Source of the DNA: Pirellulales bacterium
Lineage (GTDB): Bacteria > Planctomycetota > Planctomycetia > Pirellulales > JACPPG01
NCBI GenBank assembly: GCA_036490175.1
Contig: DASXEJ010000272.1
Coordinates: 1-64,000, forward strand
DNA length: 64,000 nt
Direction: 5' to 3'
Numbering within the stretch: the first letter of the stretch is position 1; each line of letters starts with the position of its first letter. Shown in pieces: positions 1-7,702 of the stretch. Under the pieces are notes generated by a model. That model was not told the DNA's origin and made no database searches. It saw nothing but the letters and a program-made list of their open reading frames with translations. Both the position numbers and the translations under genes were made by a program.

Positions 1-109
1 TGGCGCCAATCGTCGTTGACAAACCGCAACGCACTCAGGCCGAAATCGGCTAAGAGGCGAGTATGCCGTAAGTGCTGGCCTGATTTCAAGGGAAGAAATC
101 AAAGATCGT
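1..109. other. window edge, possible tail of an upstream plus-strand gene
   Basis: Frame 3 on the plus strand is open from the window edge and ends at a TAA at 51-53, reading APIVVDKPQRTQAEIG. This could be the C-terminus of a gene that starts outside the window, but 16 residues are too few to identify or prove. The rest up to 109 shows nothing recognisable. Confidence 0.2.
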
Positions 110-136
110 GGGTGCCACGGTTGGCTTGTCCAACCG
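110..136 (+). repeat. REP-like palindrome, GGTTGG subtype
   Basis: A GGGTGCCA head (110-117) is followed by CGGTTGG, a 5-base loop and CCAACCG, a perfect 7-bp stem. The same head introduces the ATG-containing palindromes elsewhere in the window, and a stem of this subtype recurs at about 25234 and 34075. It lies beyond the 3' end of the isoaspartyl peptidase gene. Family membership is inferred from the shared head. Confidence 0.5.
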
Positions 137-218
137 AGTGCATTGCAGAGTGACCTGCCGTCTCAGGGCGCTTCGTGCGCCAGACCGTTCATCATTCCGC
201 CTTCATCATTTCCTCAGT

Positions 219-1238
219 TCATTTCCCCAACTTGATTTCCACCTTGCCGGCGGAGTCGGTCGCGGCGCGGGCCATGCCGGTCGTGTTGAATTGCATCGAG
301 ATGTGCCCCTGGCCGTCGACGGCGATCAGCCCACCGGTGTCGGGCTGTAGCACGTCGTCGATCACCACGTGTACGGCCTTATCCAAGGGAAACTCTTTGT
401 ACTGCATCAAAGCGGCCACGTGAAAGGCGATACTGTTACGGATGAAATACTCTCCGGTGCCCGTGCAGCTGACGGCACAGGTGGCGTTGTCGGCGTAAGT
501 GCCCGCGCCCAGGATTGGCGAATCGCCGACGCGGCCCCACCGTTTGTTCGTTAGTCCGCCGGTCGACGTGCCGGCTGCCAGGTTGCCGTGCTTATCGAGC
601 GCCACGCAGCCGACCGTTCCTTTGTGGGCTTTGGCCTGGCGTTTTCTCTTTTCTTTTTCGACGGCCTCTTGCCACTGCTGACGGCGATCATCGGTGCTGA
701 AGTAACTGTTCGGCACGCGCTCGATCTGGGGCTTATCGCGCATCTCGTCGGCAAAACTTTCTGCTCCTACGCCCAGCAACAGCACATGCGGCGTTTCGGT
801 CATTACCAGGCGGGCCAGCGAAATCGGATTCTTGACCGTGGTGACTCCCGCGACGCCGCCTCCTTGATGTGTCGCACCGTCCATGATCGAGGCATCGAGC
901 TCGTGGTGGCCGGCACTATTAAAAACCGCGCCGCGGCCGGCATTGAACAACGGATCGTCCTCGAGCGCACGCAACGTCTGCTCGACCGTGTCGAGCGACG
1001 TGCCGCCAGCGGCCAGTATTTTGCGGCCCACATCCAAGGCCTTTTCTAAGGAGTCGTGGTAGTGGCGTTTCTCGTCGCCCGAAAGCTTGTCTGGCTCGAC
1101 GCCGGCTCCGCCGTGGATGGCGATGGCGAATTCAGGCTTGTTCATAGGTTGATCGGCGGCGGTGGCAGGTTTGCAAAACAAAGCGGCCCCTATCAGCAGA
1201 GCGCTCAGGCAGAACTGCGTGCGACAGAATGTCGTCAT
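219..1238 (-). CDS. exported isoaspartyl peptidase / L-asparaginase (Ntn-hydrolase)
   Basis: This is a plant-type asparaginase precursor. Family members autocleave before a threonine that becomes the nucleophile, and they hydrolyse isoaspartyl dipeptides or L-asparagine. Visible are IHGGAG near residue 41, the N-A-G-R-G-A-V-F-N segment around 99-107, the cleavage site HKG|TVG with Thr208, and the TSTGG substrate loop at 224-228. A signal peptide covers about residues 1-28 (hydrophobic LSALLIGAALF, then ATAADQ), so it acts outside the cytoplasm. I start it at the ATG ending at 1238 because an AGGAG sits 8 bases upstream. A reading frame 16 codons longer has no such signal. Length (339 residues) suits the family. 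It is transcribed alone, divergently from the next gene across a palindrome pair. Confidence 0.9.
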   Translation of the reverse strand: MTTFCRTQFCLSALLIGAALFCKPATAADQPMNKPEFAIAIHGGAGVEPDKLSGDEKRHYHDSLEKALDVGRKILAAGGTSLDTVEQTLRALEDDPLFNAGRGAVFNSAGHHELDASIMDGATHQGGGVAGVTTVKNPISLARLVMTETPHVLLLGVGAESFADEMRDKPQIERVPNSYFSTDDRRQQWQEAVEKEKRKRQAKAHKGTVGCVALDKHGNLAAGTSTGGLTNKRWGRVGDSPILGAGTYADNATCAVSCTGTGEYFIRNSIAFHVAALMQYKEFPLDKAVHVVIDDVLQPDTGGLIAVDGQGHISMQFNTTGMARAATDSAGKVEIKLGK

Positions 1239-1404
1239 CGGTGAAAAGCTCCTGGGGCATGCTGCGACGTACAGGCGGCTTGGCATCGCATAGGTTACAA
1301 TCAGCTCGCGCCGCGAGCCAGTGGCGACAACCGGGCAGTAGCCGGATGAACTAGCGACCGCTGAACTGGTGCCTCGTCAACGCTTAAATTTCGGGTTGGG
1401 GTTC

Positions 1405-1495
1405 CATGGCCACGCTCGTCGTGGCCATGCCGAAGCATCCTGAGAATACGTGTCTACAGAAGGAGCATGCTCACGCAAGCGTGAGCATGGCACCC
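1405..1495. repeat. inverted pair of REP-like palindromes (BIME-like)
   Basis: The left element is CATGGCCAC, loop GCTCGTC, GTGGCCATG (1405-1429), a perfect 9-bp stem. The right element is CATGCTCACGC, AA, GCGTGAGCATG (1466-1489), a perfect 11-bp stem followed by GCACCC, which is the family head read on the other strand. The two elements face each other across 36 bases between divergent genes. Stem sequences differ but both keep the outer CATG and a CAC/GTG core with compensating changes, as expected of REP elements. Confidence 0.7.
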
Positions 1496-1597
1496 GAACA
1501 TTTGGATTTGACGCAGCACTAGCGACCGCCGACATTGCAAAAAGTCGTGTGCCGCGATTGCACGGCCGCCCGTCACGATCCTAGGAAGGAGCCTGTC

Positions 1598-2416
1598 ATG
1601 CTCAAAACGATTCTGATCGCGCTCGTGCTAGGGTTTCTCTCGTGTGGACTAATGTGCGGCGGAATCTTCTATTTCTCGTTCGAATCGGGCGCGAAGCACC
1701 AAGACCAATTCTTTACCACCATCTCGACGGGTAACTCAGCGCAAGTCGAGGCGCTACTCGCCCCGTCGTTGCGAGCGAAGGTCGACGAACCGCTGTTGGC
1801 GGCCTGGATCGCCTCGATCAACAAAAACCTCGGCCCATTTCAGAAGCTGAGCAGTACCGATTTCTCGACATTTTCGCGTCTCGGTCCCAACGGCAAACAG
1901 CTCGACACGAAAGGAACCGTGGAATTCGCGCAAGGCACGGCCAAGTCGCGGTTAGTGTTCGTCAATAATCTCGTCGAGGAATTCACAGTCACCTCGCCCC
2001 AGCTTCCCGACGATTGGTGGGTGCCGGCCGCGGAGAGCGACTTTTACCAGCGGCGCGGCGAAGAGTTTCTGACCGCGCTGCTGCGGGGCGATACTCCCAA
2101 GGCATTCTCACTGGTCGATCCCGCGCTGCAGCAGGTCACACCGCAAGAAAAGATGGCAGACTTGGCAGAGACATTCGTGGCCAAAGAGGGACTCCCGCAA
2201 CAGATCGATTACGCCGCGCGCCGGGTTGAGGCCAAAGCCGCGCATCAGCTGCGGATCTTTTACAAGCTGCCCGAAAAAGAGGGGGAGACGTTCGCCTCGG
2301 TCTCTTTCGTATTCAAAGAGCTGCAAGCACAGATCGTCGATTTCGAACTGGGGGTCGATGCGGCCGAGATCAAGGACGCAGCCGCGCCACGTGCCGTGCC
2401 GGAAACGGCCTTGTAA
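1598..2416 (+). CDS. membrane-anchored protein with two NTF2-like repeats
   Basis: Function is unknown. The 272-residue protein starts with a transmembrane anchor or uncleaved signal (ILIALVLGFLSCGLMC). Two similar modules of about 110 residues follow. Each opens with a helix (DQFFTTISTGN; EEFLTALLRGD) and then a S-x-V/L-x-P segment, as in DUF3887/DUF4019-type NTF2-like folds, and each ends in beta-rich sequence. That assignment is by pattern only. The start is the ATG at 1598, preceded by AAGGAG at 1585-1590; a frame opening 21 codons earlier adds unlikely sequence. The short membrane protein at 2654 follows in the same direction and may be co-transcribed. Confidence 0.75.
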   Translation: MLKTILIALVLGFLSCGLMCGGIFYFSFESGAKHQDQFFTTISTGNSAQVEALLAPSLRAKVDEPLLAAWIASINKNLGPFQKLSSTDFSTFSRLGPNGKQLDTKGTVEFAQGTAKSRLVFVNNLVEEFTVTSPQLPDDWWVPAAESDFYQRRGEEFLTALLRGDTPKAFSLVDPALQQVTPQEKMADLAETFVAKEGLPQQIDYAARRVEAKAAHQLRIFYKLPEKEGETFASVSFVFKELQAQIVDFELGVDAAEIKDAAAPRAVPETAL

Positions 2417-2653
2417 GAGACGATGGCGCGCAGATCGTTCTGCTAGCACGCGCCGGCGTGGTTTAGCCTGCTGGCACAGGGCGGAATTCGCCTTGCCGCG
2501 TCTGGGATATTTGGGCACAATTCGGCCCGCGCCTGGCAAGCTGCCCATGATCGGCGCGACGATTTTCGTCGCGTGAAGCCAGTTCGCCAGCGGTTTGCGC
2601 GCGGAGCGCCGCCGCGAGGATGGATTGTAACAGAACTGACAAGGAGGTCCGAC

Positions 2654-2860
2654 ATGATACGAAGCATAGTGATGCTCGGCGTTTTGGGCGCGGTGCTGGT
2701 TGGCGCCGGCATTTTGCATGTGAACTACAACAAGGACACCGGCAGCGCCACGGTCTCGATCGATAAGAAGAAGGCCGAGCACGCCGCCGCCGAAGTCATT
2801 GACGAGGCGAAGGTCCTGGAAGCCAACCTGGAAAGCGGTCAGCAGCAGACCACCAAGTAA
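2654..2860 (+). CDS. small single-span membrane protein of unknown function
   Basis: A 68-residue protein with a perfect AAGGAGG 6 bases before the ATG at 2654, which argues strongly that it is translated. It has one N-terminal hydrophobic segment (SIVMLGVLGAVLVGAGILHV, residues 4-23), then a short charged stretch (IDKKKAEHAAAEVIDEAKV) that is probably helical. I recognise no family. Its position after another small membrane-anchored gene suggests a shared transcript ending at the hairpin at 3049-3092. A longer frame opening at 2573 would put 27 basic residues before the membrane segment and is unlikely. Confidence 0.7.
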   Translation: MIRSIVMLGVLGAVLVGAGILHVNYNKDTGSATVSIDKKKAEHAAAEVIDEAKVLEANLESGQQQTTK

Positions 2861-2906
2861 GGCCGGCGGATTGCCGTCACGGCTGGGGCAACAACAGTCG
2901 CCCGCG

Positions 2907-2929
2907 GGCACCGGTCGCCGGTGGCACCC
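2907..2929 (-). repeat. REP-like palindrome, reverse orientation
   Basis: CACCGG, TCG, CCGGTG (2909-2923) is followed by GCACCC. On the minus strand this reads GGGTGCCACCGG, so it carries the same head as the other palindromes of the window. The stem is 6 bp. It lies in the 600-base gap between the 68-residue gene and the kinase. Confidence 0.4.
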
Positions 2930-3048
2930 GTGGCGAGTGGTACCGTGGATTACGGTCAGCCTGCGACCATCGTGCAGCGCTTGTTCAGCAGCATTGCCGC
3001 ACGGGGGCGCTGCGCGTCTACTGCGCCCGGCTTGTGAGATTCCATGAG

Positions 3049-3092
3049 GCTATCGTCCCGCGGTTTCTCGGCCGGGGACGATAGCTGTTTTT
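3049..3092 (+). terminator. strong rho-independent terminator
   Basis: A perfect 11-bp stem, GCTATCGTCCC (3049-3059) against GGGACGATAGC (3075-3085), is followed by TGTTTTT (3086-3092). It lies 190 bases past the 68-residue gene and 375 bases before the kinase, so it probably ends the 1598-2860 transcript or a short RNA made from 2861-3048. Between 3093 and 3466 I see no other feature than the kinase leader. Confidence 0.75.
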
Positions 3093-3466
3093 GGAGCGCC
3101 GCGCCCGGCATCGAATTTCAGCCGGCCCGAATCTGTACTAGAGCCTCGACCCGCGATCGTAATGCGCGGCCACAGGAAGCTCCCCCTGCTGCGGTGGCAT
3201 CGAAATCACCCCAGTACGACCTTGGATTCGGGTGTTAACGGCTATAGTGGTGCTTGATCATCCCCTGCCTGGGGGCAACTGCGGCCAAAAATGGGCTACC
3301 TTTGCATGAGGTGCGTATTCCCAAGAAGGGCGGCGCGGATTCTCTGCGATGCCGTCCCCAGCGACACGCGACGCGGCGGTCCGCTCAGGAGTGTTCGAGG
3401 CAGGCAATTTGCGATCGAGTCGAGTATAGTCGTCACCAAACGCAGCGGTCCGAACAGACAGCAATC

Positions 3467-5968
3467 ATGACGACCGACTCTCGCATCACAGACTTGCTCT
3501 CTCGCTGGGACTCGCTCCGCGAGCAGGGGCAAACATTGTCTGTGGAAGAACTGTGCGGCCAACATCCGGAGCTCGCCGACGAGCTGCGCAAGCATCTCGA
3601 ACTGGCCGATCGTCCGTCGGGCTCGGTCAATGAAACTCTCAACGAGCCGGCGACCGCCGAATCAGACCCCTCGAGCGAAGTCGCCAAGGCCAGTCCGCGT
3701 ACCAAGACAAACTATCCGAACGTGCCCGGCTATGAGTTCGTCGGCGAGTTGGGCCGCGGCGGCATGGGCGTCGTCTACAAGGCGCGGCAAACGAATCTGA
3801 ATCGCCTGGTGGCCATCAAGACCATCCTGGCGGGAGAGCAGGCGGGCACGCGCGACCGGGCGCGATTCTACGCCGAAGCCGAAGCCGTCGCGCGGCTCGG
3901 CCATGCCAACATCGTGCAGATCTATGACATCGGCGAGTGCGACGGCGCACCGTATTTCTCGATGGAGTTTGTCGACGGCCCTAGCCTGCATCGCCGGCTG
4001 GAAAGCAAGCCCGTCGATGCGACCACCGCGGCATTGCTGATCGAGACGGTGGCGCTGGCGATCGACTATGCACATCAGCGCGGAATCGTGCATCGCGATC
4101 TGAAGCCCGCCAACATTCTGATGGCGGGACCGGCGGACGCCTCGTTGCAAGATTGCACGCCCAAGCTCACCGACTTTGGCCTGGCGCGGCAACTGCAAGA
4201 AGACGTGCGCTTGACGCAGACCGGCGTCGTGTTGGGAACGCCCTGCTACATGGCGCCCGAGCAGGTCGAAGACCCCACGGCCGATATTCATCCCACGGTC
4301 GACGTTTATGGCTTGGGTGCATTACTGTACGAGCTATTGACGGGTCGACCGCCGTTTTCGGCGCCGACGAATTTCGAGACCATGCGACAGGTCGTCACGG
4401 ACGCGCCCACCAAACCATCCTTGTTGCAGCCTTCGGTGCCGCGCGCTCTCGAACAAATTTGCATGAAGTGCCTGGAGAAGCGGCCCAAGGACCGCTATCC
4501 CTCGGCGCAAGCGCTGGCCGACGATCTGGCGACGTTCCTCGAAGGAGAACATCCCTCGGCGGCGCTCGAGCGGCCCAGCGGAATGCGTCGCTGGCGCGGA
4601 CGCCGCCCGATATCTTCACGGGGAGGGCGGGGCCAATCACGGGCCGAGCGCAACTGGCAACTAACGATGATCGGCCTGCTGTCGTTGGTCGTCATCATGA
4701 TGGGAATTGCCGGACTGGTTCATCATCGCAACAAACATCACGAATCTGCCGACGGCGCAGGCGCGACGGCGCTACCCGTGATCCCCCTGGCGCCGATCCG
4801 CGTGGGCGTGCTGCACTCGCTGACCGGCACGATGGCCATCAGCGAATCGGCCGTCGTCGACGCCACGCTGTTGGCGATCGACGAACTGAACGAACAGGGA
4901 GGCCTGCTGGGGCGGAAGATCGAAGCCATCGTGCGCGACGGCCGCTCGGACTCTGCCACCTTTGCCGCCGAGGCAAAGAAGCTGATCAAAGACGAGGGCG
5001 TCTGCACGGTTTTCGGCTGTTGGACTTCGGCCAGCCGGAAGACGGTGCTCCCCATCTTCGAGACCAACGACAACCTGCTCGTGTATCCCGTGGAGTTCGA
5101 GGGATTGGAGGAATCAACCAACGTCGTCTATATCGGCGCGGTACCCAACCAGCAGATCATTCCGGCCGTGAAATGGTGCTTTGCCTTTCTGGATCGGCGG
5201 CGATTCTTTTTGATCGGTTCCGACTATGTATTTCCGCGTGCCGCCAACGAGATCGTCAAGGATGAATTGAAGAAGCTGAAAAGTTCGGGGGTCGAAGTCG
5301 TCGGCGAGGCTTACATTCCGATGGGAGAGACCGATTGCGCCGACGTCATCCGCCAGATCAAGGAAGCGCGGCCCGACGTCATACTGAATTCCATCAACGG
5401 CGACAGCAACATCGCCTTCTTCCGCGCGCTGCGGACCGCGGGGATCAAACCGGGAGAGGTGCCGGTCGTGTCGTTCTCGATCGGCGAGCAAGAATTGCGC
5501 AGCATGAAGATCGAGGACGTGGTCGGCGACTATGTAGCGCGCAACTACTTCCAAAGCACCGACCGGCCGGAAAATCAGAAGTTCCTGGAACGATTCTGGG
5601 CCCGCTACGGCCAACAGCGGGTCGTCGGCGACGCGATGGAATCTGCCTATCTGGGCGTACACCTGTGGGCGCAAGCCGTAGCGAAGGCGGGCACGGACGA
5701 CGCGATGAAAATCCGCGACGGGTTTCGCGGCCAGGAGTATCTTGGCCCGGGCGGACGCGTGTATGTCGATCCTGTGCTGCTGAATACGCACCGCATCTCG
5801 CGCATCGGGCGCATTCGCTCGGACGGTCAGTTCGATGCCATCTCTGGATCCGAAAGCCCGGTCGCGCCCGAAATTTTTCCCAAGACGCGTACCCGCGAAC
5901 AGTGGGAAGCGTTCTTGGAGTCGCTCTACGACAAGTGGGACCACAGTTGGAGTGGCCCCACCGAATAG
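3467..5968 (+). CDS. membrane Ser/Thr protein kinase fused to a urea/amide-type substrate-binding domain
   Basis: The 833-residue protein joins two functions. An N-terminal helical region with DELRKHLE, common in planctomycete kinases, precedes a complete Hanks-type kinase: GRGGMG near 95-100, catalytic Lys118 in VAIK, HRD at 209-211, DFG at 236-238, MAPEQ activation-segment end. One membrane span follows at about 399-419. From about 445 the exported part matches the UrtA/AmiC/FmdD family of ABC substrate-binding proteins (RVGVLHSLTGTMA, DGRSDS, VPNQQ, GDSNIAFFRAL, GDAMESAYLGVHLWAQA). Such proteins bind urea or short amides. The likely role is a one-component receptor kinase: ligand outside, phosphorylation inside. 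The ATG at 3467 is chosen over a frame 71 codons longer because kinase relatives start with this kind of sequence; no clear Shine-Dalgarno decides it. No urt permease genes are nearby. It converges on the SDR gene, 9 bases away. Confidence 0.92.
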   Translation: MTTDSRITDLLSRWDSLREQGQTLSVEELCGQHPELADELRKHLELADRPSGSVNETLNEPATAESDPSSEVAKASPRTKTNYPNVPGYEFVGELGRGGMGVVYKARQTNLNRLVAIKTILAGEQAGTRDRARFYAEAEAVARLGHANIVQIYDIGECDGAPYFSMEFVDGPSLHRRLESKPVDATTAALLIETVALAIDYAHQRGIVHRDLKPANILMAGPADASLQDCTPKLTDFGLARQLQEDVRLTQTGVVLGTPCYMAPEQVEDPTADIHPTVDVYGLGALLYELLTGRPPFSAPTNFETMRQVVTDAPTKPSLLQPSVPRALEQICMKCLEKRPKDRYPSAQALADDLATFLEGEHPSAALERPSGMRRWRGRRPISSRGGRGQSRAERNWQLTMIGLLSLVVIMMGIAGLVHHRNKHHESADGAGATALPVIPLAPIRVGVLHSLTGTMAISESAVVDATLLAIDELNEQGGLLGRKIEAIVRDGRSDSATFAAEAKKLIKDEGVCTVFGCWTSASRKTVLPIFETNDNLLVYPVEFEGLEESTNVVYIGAVPNQQIIPAVKWCFAFLDRRRFFLIGSDYVFPRAANEIVKDELKKLKSSGVEVVGEAYIPMGETDCADVIRQIKEARPDVILNSINGDSNIAFFRALRTAGIKPGEVPVVSFSIGEQELRSMKIEDVVGDYVARNYFQSTDRPENQKFLERFWARYGQQRVVGDAMESAYLGVHLWAQAVAKAGTDDAMKIRDGFRGQEYLGPGGRVYVDPVLLNTHRISRIGRIRSDGQFDAISGSESPVAPEIFPKTRTREQWEAFLESLYDKWDHSWSGPTE

Positions 5969-5977
5969 CCGCCGCGC

Positions 5978-6778
5978 CTACGACTGCGACGGAGCCTTGT
6001 GCTCTGGCATCCCCGGCAGGCTGGCCCGCAACCGTTGCATGCCGCGCAGCCAACGGTCGTAGTCAGCCGCCTTGCGACGAAAGAACTCGGCGACTTCCGG
6101 ATGGGGCAGGATCAGGAATTGCTCGGTGGCGAGCCCCTTCACCACGGCATCGGCCACGTGCTCTGGATCGACGGCCCCCTCGCGCAGAAACACGGCGATC
6201 GGATCGTCCGTGCCCATCAGCATGTTCGTGCGGACACCCAGCGGGCACAGACAAGAGACCTTGATGCCGGCGTCGGCGTAGGTGATCGCCAGCCAATCGG
6301 CCAAGCCCACGGCGGCATGTTTGGTGGCCGAGTACGGCGCCGAACTCATCTGCGTCAGCAATCCCGCGGCCGATGCGGTTTGCAGCAGGTAACCGCGTCC
6401 GCGCGCGATCATGCCTGGCAGCACGGCCCGCGCGGCATACACGTGGCCCATCACGTTGATCTGCCAAATGCGCTGCCAGTCGCCGTCGGGCGCGTCGATG
6501 CCGCCGCCGGTCTCGATGCCGGCGTTCGAGCAAAACAAATCGATCGCGCCGAACTTCTCGGTGGTCCGGGCGACCAGTGATTGCAAATCGGCCGAAATGC
6601 AAACGTCGGTCCGCACGGCCAGTCCGCCAATGTCGCGGGCGACCTGCTGCGCGGCGGCCTCGTCGAGATCGGCCACCACAACGCCCCGCGCACCATCGGC
6701 CGCAAAGCGCCGGCACAGCGCGCGGCCGATGCCATGGGCGCCTCCGGTGACGACGATGACCTGGTCCTTGATTTGCAT
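5978..6778 (-). CDS. SDR family NAD(P)-dependent oxidoreductase
   Basis: A classical short-chain dehydrogenase/reductase of 266 residues. The Rossmann motif TGGAHGIG occupies 11-18, ADLD at 36-39 suggests an acidic residue selecting NAD(H), CSNAG lies at 83-87, and the catalytic triad is Ser136, Tyr149 and Lys153 (YSATK). C-terminal sequence around 180-200 ([11 protein letters not shown]) is typical of the family. The substrate cannot be told from sequence. It has no signal peptide and should be cytoplasmic. It stands alone on the minus strand, converging with the kinase. An AAGGCGG precedes the ATG at a usable distance. A C-terminal [17 protein letters not shown] segment is shared with a subgroup of SDRs, from memory only. 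Confidence 0.9.
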   Translation of the reverse strand: MQIKDQVIVVTGGAHGIGRALCRRFAADGARGVVVADLDEAAAQQVARDIGGLAVRTDVCISADLQSLVARTTEKFGAIDLFCSNAGIETGGGIDAPDGDWQRIWQINVMGHVYAARAVLPGMIARGRGYLLQTASAAGLLTQMSSAPYSATKHAAVGLADWLAITYADAGIKVSCLCPLGVRTNMLMGTDDPIAVFLREGAVDPEHVADAVVKGLATEQFLILPHPEVAEFFRRKAADYDRWLRGMQRLRASLPGMPEHKAPSQS

Positions 6779-6831
6779 GATGTAAGGCCGCCTTGAGCAA
6801 AGACTGTGATTGATCCGCCGGGCACTCAGCC

Positions 6832-6921
6832 GGCGGGGACGCTCGTCAAACTACCGGCGCGCAGGACCAGCGCCTAGAGACAAGACAATGTAAGTTGCGA
6901 GCGCGACTTATAGATTGTCGA
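6832..6921 (+). repeat. left copy of an imperfect ~90-bp direct repeat flanking the RAYT unit
   Basis: This stretch aligns with 7613-7702 over about 90 bases, with shared blocks CGTCAAACTA, GGCGCGCA, CCAGCGCCTAGAGA and GCGAGCGC and roughly three quarters identity by eye. The right copy contains the last codons and stop of the DUF1552 gene; the left copy holds a decayed version of the same end. Together they bracket the palindrome-RAYT-palindrome unit. Confidence 0.6.
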
Positions 6922-6928
6922 GTTCCGC

Positions 6929-6959
6929 GGGTGCCATGCCCACGCTCGCCGTGGGCATG
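6929..6959 (+). repeat. REP-like palindrome left of the RAYT gene
   Basis: The GGGTGCCATG head at 6929-6938 leads into CATGCCCAC, loop GCTCGCC, GTGGGCATG (6935-6959), a perfect 9-bp stem. It ends 6 bases before the stop codon of the RAYT gene and faces the element at 7583-7612. Confidence 0.75.
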
Positions 6960-6965
6960 ACGAAT

Positions 6966-7559
6966 TCAAGGAAACCGTTGAGAAAGATCGAGCGGCATCA
7001 GGCTCGGGAGACGATCACGGTCGATCTCCAAGGGCTCGTTTTCTCCCGTGGCCCAGGCTCGCGCGCTGGACCAATTCCACGATTCTGGTGACGTCGCAAG
7101 CCCGCGCCGCACCGGGTTGTTGTGTACATATTCGATTTTCTCGTAGACATCGCGCAGGCTGCGGAGATTGCGGTCGTAGCCCCCGCCGCGCTGCCAGAAA
7201 CGGTACGATCTTCGTCCGCTCGGCCGAACGTCTTCGAGCATCGCAAGAAAATCGGGCGACGTTTCCGCCAGGTAACGCAGGGCCTTTTTCGAAACCGACT
7301 GTTTAACTGTTGATAGTATTTGCGCAACTTTTACATCTTGCTTTGGGCGCATCACGATATGTACGTGCTCGGGCATAACTACAAAGGCCCACAGGTCAAA
7401 TTGGCCACGTTGTCTTGCGAGGGCCAATGCATCGACAAACCACTGACAGCTGCGCGGCTTTGAAAGCAGCGGCAACCGATGAAAGCAAGAAAACGTCAGA
7501 CAATGCACATCGCCGGGCGAGTCGAAATGAACGAGCCGCTTGCGATGTGGGAGTGTCAT
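6966..7559 (-). CDS. REP-associated tyrosine transposase (IS200-like Y1 transposase, RAYT)
   Basis: A 197-residue Y1 transposase-family protein. It shows the HUH motif as HVH at 65-67 within WAFVVMPEHVHIVM, and the catalytic tyrosine in IEYVHNNPVRRGL (Tyr144), which is the signature of RAYTs rather than of IS200 itself. RAYTs are single-copy domesticated transposases that cleave and mobilise REP palindromes, and such palindromes flank this gene on both sides. I place the start at the ATG ending at 7559. A frame opening at 7610 begins inside the right palindrome and adds 17 residues that are simply palindrome sequence. There is no clear Shine-Dalgarno for either start. The frame is intact, so the protein may be active. 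Confidence 0.9.
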   Translation of the reverse strand: MTLPHRKRLVHFDSPGDVHCLTFSCFHRLPLLSKPRSCQWFVDALALARQRGQFDLWAFVVMPEHVHIVMRPKQDVKVAQILSTVKQSVSKKALRYLAETSPDFLAMLEDVRPSGRRSYRFWQRGGGYDRNLRSLRDVYEKIEYVHNNPVRRGLATSPESWNWSSARAWATGENEPLEIDRDRLPSLMPLDLSQRFP

Positions 7560-7582
7560 TGTCGAATCCGTAGTCCGTTCGG

Positions 7583-7612
7583 CATGCCCACGCCAGCGTG
7601 GGCATGGCACCC
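7583..7612 (-). repeat. REP-like palindrome right of the RAYT gene
   Basis: CATGCCCACGC, CA, GCGTGGGCATG (7583-7606) is a perfect 11-bp stem, followed by GCACCC (7607-7612). On the minus strand it reads GGGTGCCATGCCCACGC, almost the same as the left element's first half. It is the inverted partner of 6929-6959. Confidence 0.75.
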
Positions 7613-7702
7613 GGTGGGAACGTTCGTCAAACTACTGGCGCGCACGGCCAGCGCCTAGAGATCAGAGCCGGAGAAGTGCGAGCGCCAATTACAGATCTTC
7701 GA
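7613..7702 (+). repeat. right copy of the ~90-bp direct repeat, overlapping the DUF1552 3' end
   Basis: This is the partner of 6832-6921. It includes the DUF1552 stop codon (complement of TTA at 7689-7691) and its last four codons. Because it carries functional coding sequence it is probably the original copy, with the left copy the degenerate one. Confidence 0.6.

Larger units (their letters stand above)
6929..7612. mobile_element. RAYT unit: transposase gene bracketed by inverted REP-like palindromes
   Basis: A single tyrosine transposase gene lies between two outward-mirrored palindromes, whose heads GGGTGCCATG and CATGGCACCC form the outer ends of a 684-bp unit. This is the layout known for REP-associated tyrosine transposases, which act on nearby REP hairpins. 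Imperfect direct repeats lie immediately outside. Mobility of the whole unit is inferred, not shown. Confidence 0.6.
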
